Shown here: one piece after another, positions 58,148 to 64,000 of the stretch
How positions within the stretch are numbered: position 1 is the stretch's first letter
How the letters are laid out: each line of letters opens with the position of its first letter
Source of the DNA: Cyanodermella asteris
Taxonomy: Eukaryota; Ascomycota; Lecanoromycetes; Ostropales; Stictidaceae
Reading direction: 5' to 3'
Assembly (NCBI GenBank): GCA_900618795.1
Contig: UYJD01000002.1
Location: forward strand, 983,150 to 1,047,149
Length of the DNA: 64,000 nucleotides
Made by a program: the position numbers and the translations under genes
Notes under the pieces: generated by a model
Told to the model about the DNA's origin: nothing
The model's input: the letters and a program-made list of their open reading frames with translations, nothing else
Databases searched by the model: none

Positions 58148-61100
58148 CTGGGACTACGCGCCGGGATGGCGAGCCTAGTGTATCAGCGTCGACGCCAGCA
58201 CCAAGCCATCTTGAGGCGAAACAAGCCGCCAACGCAATTGCCTAGGATCTACAGGACAGCAATACATGATTGGAGAGCCCTGATACCGTGATAGTTGTAC
58301 GATGCCTTGATGGCTCATTGACCCGGGCAGGCACCACTTCTATACCGGGACAGGACTTGCGGCTTTCTTTCGCCACGGGCCAGTCTGCGTACTACCCGCC
58401 ACGCTGTGTCGGCCCATGCGCCGCTTTTAAAATCTTGAGCACAAAAGCAGCGCTCAGCCCTCCACATTGGGAGATGACTCTCGTGAAGGTCACCATCCAA
58501 TGAGCTGTCAACTTGAGGGTTTCGACATCTTCTGAGCAAGGCTCGTGCGAATGAGATCGACTCAGGTGGGTCTTCCCCTTTTCCTCTGCAGCGAGGTCTT
58601 GAGCACGAGATTATTGGTTATCGCATTGAAGATTTCCACATGGCAAAACATTACTCATCTCGCGTCCGAAACCAACAAACCTCCGATGGATGTCCGACTA
58701 GGCGGGACCGGTACTTGGTCGGACGTAGCTATTACCAATCCAAACACCGGCGGTGTCTGACCGCGCAATACTGGCAATCTTGCGAAGACAGTCACCGTGG
58801 CAGATAGTTGGAGCCTCTACCGTGACGATCGGCAGAACTTTGTCCATTGCTGACAGATAAGTGCTCAAGCTGATCAGCAGTATCTCACGTTGACATCGTA
58901 TCTCCGACGTGTGGCAAAGCACTGCCTAGAATCCCTGTGAAAAGAAAGTCTCGAACACGGCTCCGTGTCTGGATCAGGCCGACTGGACGCCTTGAGGGTT
59001 GCATCTTTGGCAGGTTGTAAGCCGGGTCACGATCTGGACTGTATCGACATGCACATGGAGCAGATGGCTCATTTGTCATTATACAAATGTTACGGAGCAG
59101 GGAGCGACTAACTGCGAATTGCCTTGTGAATCAGTGGAGGGGCGAACACGAGCGTCTGACGGGTGATGCTGTTTCGAAGCTTGAGATGAACACGGCCAGT
59201 TGGCGACATCTTAGGTGTGGCAGATCGGCCCGGCTTAGAGCCTCTCAGCGCGCCAGCATTGGTAGAGTAACAACGACATGCGAGGGTGACGATGGACCAT
59301 TATTGCATGGAATGAACACTTTGCGGGAGAGCCTCACTGTGACCAATGCAAAGGTGAATCACAATCGAGCAATCATACGATCTGCGAGCATACTACTCGA
59401 TAGAAACGTAAATCCATGGGTGTTCAGGCCTGTTGGCCGCCACAGGCGCGCAAGCCGTAAGACAGAGACTCACAAAGCGCCAGTCAGACCAGCAAGTGGG
59501 TCACGGACGAGTGGGAAGCGCGGTTGGCGTGAGGCAGAATTTCAGCTTGCAGTGCGCAAAATGTTGCGTTTTCTGTGTAGTAGAACCACGGATGCGCTGC
59601 GTTGAGGGGAACATGGGGCAACGGTAGCTTCTCACGAGAAGGACAACGGTCAGAGCGGCGCAGTTGGGAAAGATCCTTTCCGCCAAATGCAAAGCAAAAG
59701 AAGCTTGTGTCCAGGGTAGTGGCCAATGGGAGAGCATGAGCGAACGGTCAAGCGAACGAAGTGAAACTCGACTATCTGGGTTGAGGGGGACACTCCACTT
59801 ACGAGACTAGTGCTGATGGGCGAGGAGCGCAGAGAGGTCCTTCGATACCGGCGAAGGTAGCTTTGGGCACATGGCAGACAGCCCTACGGCAGCTAGTGCA
59901 GATTTCGCCAGCATGCAGAGGGCCGGCTGCACTGAGAGAGAGAGAGAGAGATAGAGAGGTCGGGGGGCTGGATGTAAGTTGCTCGACGACAAAGCCCCAT
60001 GGGGACCTCCTTGTCACATCGCTGTTCTCGGCAGGTCGTGAGTAGGTACATGCTAGGCAGTAAGTGGCAATACATACGGCAATGTGAGGTACCTTGGCAG
60101 GTATATTACCTGCTGCGTTGACATGAAGAGGCCCAATCAATACAGGTCGCAGCAGGGACTGGTACAGTACGGACTCATCCTACACGTGGCCCGAGGTGTC
60201 TCTCCGCCCTACCCGTGTGCCGCGTTTGGGTTTGCATTTTGTCATTGGCCCGTCTCCGCAGCGGGCCATGCGAGCAAAACGGGCACGGCTCTCCGACAGT
60301 CTGCAAATCACTGGCCAGCATTCAGAAGTCGAGCTCCAGGAGGGCGTCAGCGAGCGTCGCATCATTCTCTGGCCCGGCAGAGCGGCGACCAATCCGCCTA
60401 CAATCGCAGAAGCAGCACTGGATCAGAGCCAAGATGACATGACATGAATGTGCAGTGTTCCTGCCTGCAAAGCCGCTCAGGAGGCCTGGTTGGAGTAACG
60501 TTGGAGTGTGCACTGCGTTTGTCGATGCGCTGTTGGAAGAACGATTGTCGGGTCCCTCATCTCGGCGAGGATCACAAACCGGCGCAGCGCATGTTTCGCA
60601 TGTGTGCTCGACTGCAAATCAAGTCGGACTTTCGTGCTAGTCTGTACGCATGTGCTGCTTGGTCGATCAGAAGATGCAAGGATGGAACTGTACACTATGG
60701 AAACGAAGATCAGACCTTCTGTCGGGCCGCCTTCCAAAAGCCGGCAGAGCACGGAGGCGCTGGTGATCTGGACGGCGTGCTATGACGCGATGCTGAGCTC
60801 GTTCCACAGGCCGGGAAACACAGGGCGGAAGCTTACCGACTGTGCATACTGTACTGTGCTGTCGGACTGCGCGCTTAGAGCAAAAGCGCAGCTCAACGCC
60901 GTTGTCACACTTGGAACGATTGGGCCGAGTGTAGTATCGGATGCTTCTGTCTCGCGGCCCGTCAAGCCGTTCCTCAAGCTGTGACCAAGCGACGATTGAG
61001 GGCGGGCAGGAAGGCGCAGTCGTTCTCCTCACACGTAGCTTGGCTTGCGCATGGCTTCCACTGTACGCTCGAAGAAGCTCGCAGACGCGGTGACAGCTTG

Positions 61101-63183
61101 CTCGGTCTATTTTCTGGCTTTTATTTTATTTTTTAAAAAAGCTCTTGTGATGCGGCAGTGGAGTTGCTCAGCCACGCCACGCCTGCGACTACCTCTTGCA
61201 GCGACGATTGCGAGCCGGGAGCGCGCCAAATGCCAATAGGAAGCGGGCCGGCGGCAGCCCACCAAACTCACCAAAGTCTACCTGCAAGATCCTTGCATAG
61301 ATGCTGTCCCCTCGCCCTCCATCGAGTCCGCCCAGGTATGTATGTACTTGCACGAGTACAGCCAACGCTTCTCGTAAGAACGTTGATCTGCCAGAGGTAC
61401 ATACGTCCGTAAGAACAGCTTCGCCCCGTGTTCCGGCTTGGTCGGCTTGCCGTTGAGCGACCTGTTTCCTGGCCTCCAGACACCCACCTTGAACCATGTC
61501 GGCCGGGCGCTTTCTTCTGCTTGTGACTGGCCGTCCCGGCCTGGCGAGTGAGCAGTTGGAGCGACAGACGAGCGCAAGCGTGGAGCAACCATGGGCGTCA
61601 GGGTTCGCCGCTAGCCTGTTCCATGCCTGCTGCTTGCACAAATCTGGCAGAGGCTTGACGCTTAGGAGTTGGCCGAAGCAGTCAGCCGTGATTGTGGAGG
61701 TGGTGCCGAGACTGTCGCAACAATATGATGGTGCGCAAGTGTTGTTGCCGTGAATGCTATATTGGATCGCCCAGACTGTGAAACGAATGCGGCTCTTTAG
61801 GGGAAAACGTCCGTGTACCACCTCCCTATCATCGTTGCCGATATTGTGATGGTGGCGGCTGTGAGATAGTGTGTGGCATTACTGGTCTCGAGCCATCACT
61901 CACACGCGAGACAGTCGTCTTCGAGGATGTGGTCAAGATGAGCACACCCCATCTACGGCTCCTATCGGGACCGACACTCCCCTCACGGCGCTCGACAGCC
62001 TGATATGCGGCGGCCGGGTTCTGTGGTGTGCGCGCTGGTCAAACACAATGACGAGCAAATGGTCGACTGTGGAGATTTGAGCATTCAGACTGATGCAGGC
62101 AGAGACGGCTATCACGCTGGCCGCAGGTCCACCAATGTCCTGTCAATGGACAGTATGCGGTGGTCGCGCATCCGTGGCAGCTTCGAGCCGACCGCCAGTT
62201 TGGCAGCGACGAGAGGCTCCCGGGCGTCAACCACCACACAACGAGGCGGTAAGCGGCCGGTCCAGGGTCAGGGCCGGCCGGCAAAAGATGATGCTTCTAG
62301 CTTCTTGCGTTGGCGACTGGGCCATCCAGCATGTCGAGAGTCATGCTTTGTGGGACAAATTCGATACGGTCAATACGGCTAGCTTGGTAGACACAGGTCT
62401 GGCCTAGTGGACAAGCGTGCAGTGCGCGGAAGAAGCAAGTCGCCCCTTTTGCAGCGGATCATGCTCTGATAGGCATGGAGGCCATCGTTGCCGCACAGTC
62501 ACCGCGTTGGATCTTGTCCGCAAGTGTACTAGCCGGTACACGTCTTACCGCATCCTTGTTTTAATGCTCTCGTTCTACCGTTGGCGGCCACTCAGTGTTT
62601 CGGTGTGCGACTGGTATTACCGTCGCAACCCTTCCCAAGGCCTGTTTGGCTGACTTAGTTTCCATCACCGCCGCCGTAAACCCTGGCTGGCCCAGCAAAG
62701 TCGTGGTCTTTCGCTTATCTCTCGCCGTCCTACCGCTCTGCGACACTAACTGACTTGGTTCGCAGGCTCACCCTAAGGCTCAGCGACCCAAAAAAAAACA
62801 GCGTGCCAACTGGTCCATCCGCCCACCCACCCCGGCGGCTTCTGCTCCACGGCACGGTCATCAAGCACGCGGCCGCAGGGCTGTATCTCCCAGAGCTTCG
62901 ATTTCAAGACCTCTGCTACTTGCCCATCTTCGTCTAATATATGTCAGCCGAGCCATCCTTGTTCGTTTCTTGGGTTCCTTCTCACCAACCCTCCTGCTCT
63001 AATCGCAACGGAGCTCGAGTCAATTACTGTCCATAATCTTGTTGTTATACCTGTTTGTGCCGCTCCTCCTGCACTATCTATACCTCTCATCTTCTCTCCT
63101 CGACCTGCTCCTTCATCGCCCCCATATAGAACGGCGCCACCAACTGGCTGTCTGCTCGAAGAGCTTGCTGCCCCGTCGCAGCC
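58148..63183. other. Five-kilobase gene-poor region upstream of the C2H2 factor
   Basis: No frame here has a domain or clear codon use; the longest (59087-59605, 60508-60984 plus; 61189-61821 minus) overlap each other. Visible features are a GA run at 59936-59952, a 17-base palindrome at 60097-60113, a T/A-rich spot near 61120-61140 and, from about 63040 to 63180, a pyrimidine-rich stretch that looks like the 5' leader of the C2H2 gene. In a genome this compact, 5 kb suggests a long regulatory region or noncoding transcripts. Confidence 0.5.
60097..60113. repeat. 17-base palindrome
   Basis: GCAGGTATATTACCTGC: seven-base arms GCAGGTA and TACCTGC around TAT. It lies about 3.07 kb upstream of the C2H2 start in the gene-poor region. 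It could be a dimer binding site; no factor can be named. Confidence 0.5.
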
Positions 63184-64000
63184 ATGTCTACCTTCGCACA
63201 CTCCCAGAACATGTTCGAGCACTATGATATGAACGAATACATGGGTGATGCGTTTCCTCGGGACGCATTCACAGGTGCCAAGAACGCGAATGTTCATCCC
63301 TCACAGTTATACCCGCAGTCGCGTACCTCACCATCGGTGACCTACTCGGAAAGTCTTCAACCCAGCATGTCGACCATGTCACACGCATCCGTGGCTTCTG
63401 GCAACAGTACAGCTTCTTCCGCCATGGGCTCTCCGTTCCTCGCCATGTACCAGGACACTGAGATGCCCATGGATGATTGGTCCAAAGACAGATGGGATCT
63501 CGGTGTCGAGCCGAACATCATGGGCCAGGATGACGGCTACATGCCAAACGCTCCCGCAGACGACTTTGACGGGCAAATATCGTTCGTTCAACCTGGACTC
63601 GTAAGCAACTACCCCTACTTCCACCAACCTCATCCAACATTCGACGAACAAATTCCCGATTTTGCGGCACCATCAGCTACCCCCTACGCCATGCCTTCAC
63701 CGGTCCCGACTTCTGGATCCAGCACAGGCTTCTCCTCGGCTACAAACGGCCAGTCACATCAGTCCCTATCACTCAACGGCAGATCACGGCGTCCTTCCGT
63801 GGGCTCAATCGGCTCCGGGTCTGTCTATTCCAAGGGTAGCCCGGTGGTGACTCCTGGCTTCGAAGACGACGGCAACGACCGGGGGAGATGCCCCTATCCC
63901 GGTTGTGGTCGTGTTTTCAAGGACCTGAGAGCACACAAACTTACCCATCAGTCCGAGCGCCCGGAGAAATGTCCTATCGAGAAATGCCAGTATCACATCA
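63184..64000 (+). CDS. C2H2 zinc-finger transcription factor (3' end outside the window)
   Basis: The frame is open from ATG at 63184 to the window end, giving 272 residues. The first 225 or so are disordered, rich in Ser, Pro, Met and acidic residues (activation-like; YDMNEYMGDAF, DTEMPMDDW). The fingers begin at about 237: CPYPGC followed by GRVFKDLRAHKLTH, where only nine residues separate the second Cys from the first His (twelve is usual), then CPIEKCQYH begins the second finger. This compact first finger followed by RPEKCP belongs to a C2H2 family widespread in filamentous ascomycetes. I cannot assign a named orthologue, and targets are unknown. The long upstream region fits a regulated developmental or stress gene, but that is inference. 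Confidence 0.85.
   Translation, partial: MSTFAHSQNMFEHYDMNEYMGDAFPRDAFTGAKNANVHPSQLYPQSRTSPSVTYSESLQPSMSTMSHASVASGNSTASSAMGSPFLAMYQDTEMPMDDWSKDRWDLGVEPNIMGQDDGYMPNAPADDFDGQISFVQPGLVSNYPYFHQPHPTFDEQIPDFAAPSATPYAMPSPVPTSGSSTGFSSATNGQSHQSLSLNGRSRRPSVGSIGSGSVYSKGSPVVTPGFEDDGNDRGRCPYPGCGRVFKDLRAHKLTHQSERPEKCPIEKCQYHI

Noticed and set aside
59936-59952. GA dinucleotide run considered as a regulatory site
   Set aside because: A short microsatellite; no partner sequence indicates binding or structure.
59087-61821. Several 150-210 codon frames considered as genes
   Set aside because: They overlap one another on both strands, lack domains and lack consistent splice partners.

Overview
The window comes from a filamentous ascomycete (Pezizomycotina), most likely a Dothideomycete of the Mycosphaerellales/Capnodiales type; the order-level placement is inference from style and from no alignment. 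The evidence is small spliceosomal introns (mostly 44-60 bp, GTANGT/CAG or TAG), long intron-poor reading frames with disordered tails, families typical of Pezizomycotina (NUC-1-type bHLH, PTH11-like receptor, DUF7729-like surface protein, carboxymuconolactone decarboxylase-like protein), and one sharply bounded AT-rich block of the sort left by repeat-induced point mutation.

Layout. 0-16 kb: the 3' end of an unrecognised gene, a possible 94-aa GATA-like mini zinc protein, a mitochondrial-type membrane protein, the phosphate regulator NUC-1/PHO4, a GPI-type surface protein, the phosphatase PHO13, the APC/C activator CDH1, and an uncertain small gene. 16.7-29.2 kb: the chromatin AAA-ATPase YTA7, ureidoglycolate lyase, an MFS transporter, the ERAD ubiquitin ligase HRD1, and a PTH11-like seven-helix receptor. 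30.2-39.4 kb: about 9 kb of AT-rich DNA with no believable gene, holding a 17-bp tandem repeat and a few islands of higher GC. 40.0-58.1 kb: eIF3a, a G-protein gamma subunit, a SelT/SelW-like Rdx thioredoxin-fold protein, a cAMP phosphodiesterase with a receiver-like N-terminus, the deadenylase CCR4, and a carboxymuconolactone decarboxylase-like protein. 58.1-63.2 kb: about 5 kb with no supported gene, leading into a C2H2 transcription factor cut by the window end.

The genes are mainly conserved housekeeping and signalling genes, not a biosynthetic cluster. Two loose themes appear: phosphate (NUC-1 and PHO13, about 4.5 kb apart) and G-protein/cAMP signalling (receptor, G-gamma and phosphodiesterase within about 22 kb, interrupted by the AT block). 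I see no defence system, CRISPR array, rRNA gene or convincing tRNA gene. Exon boundaries were read by eye from splice signals, reading frame and family-conserved motifs; they need RNA-seq to confirm.
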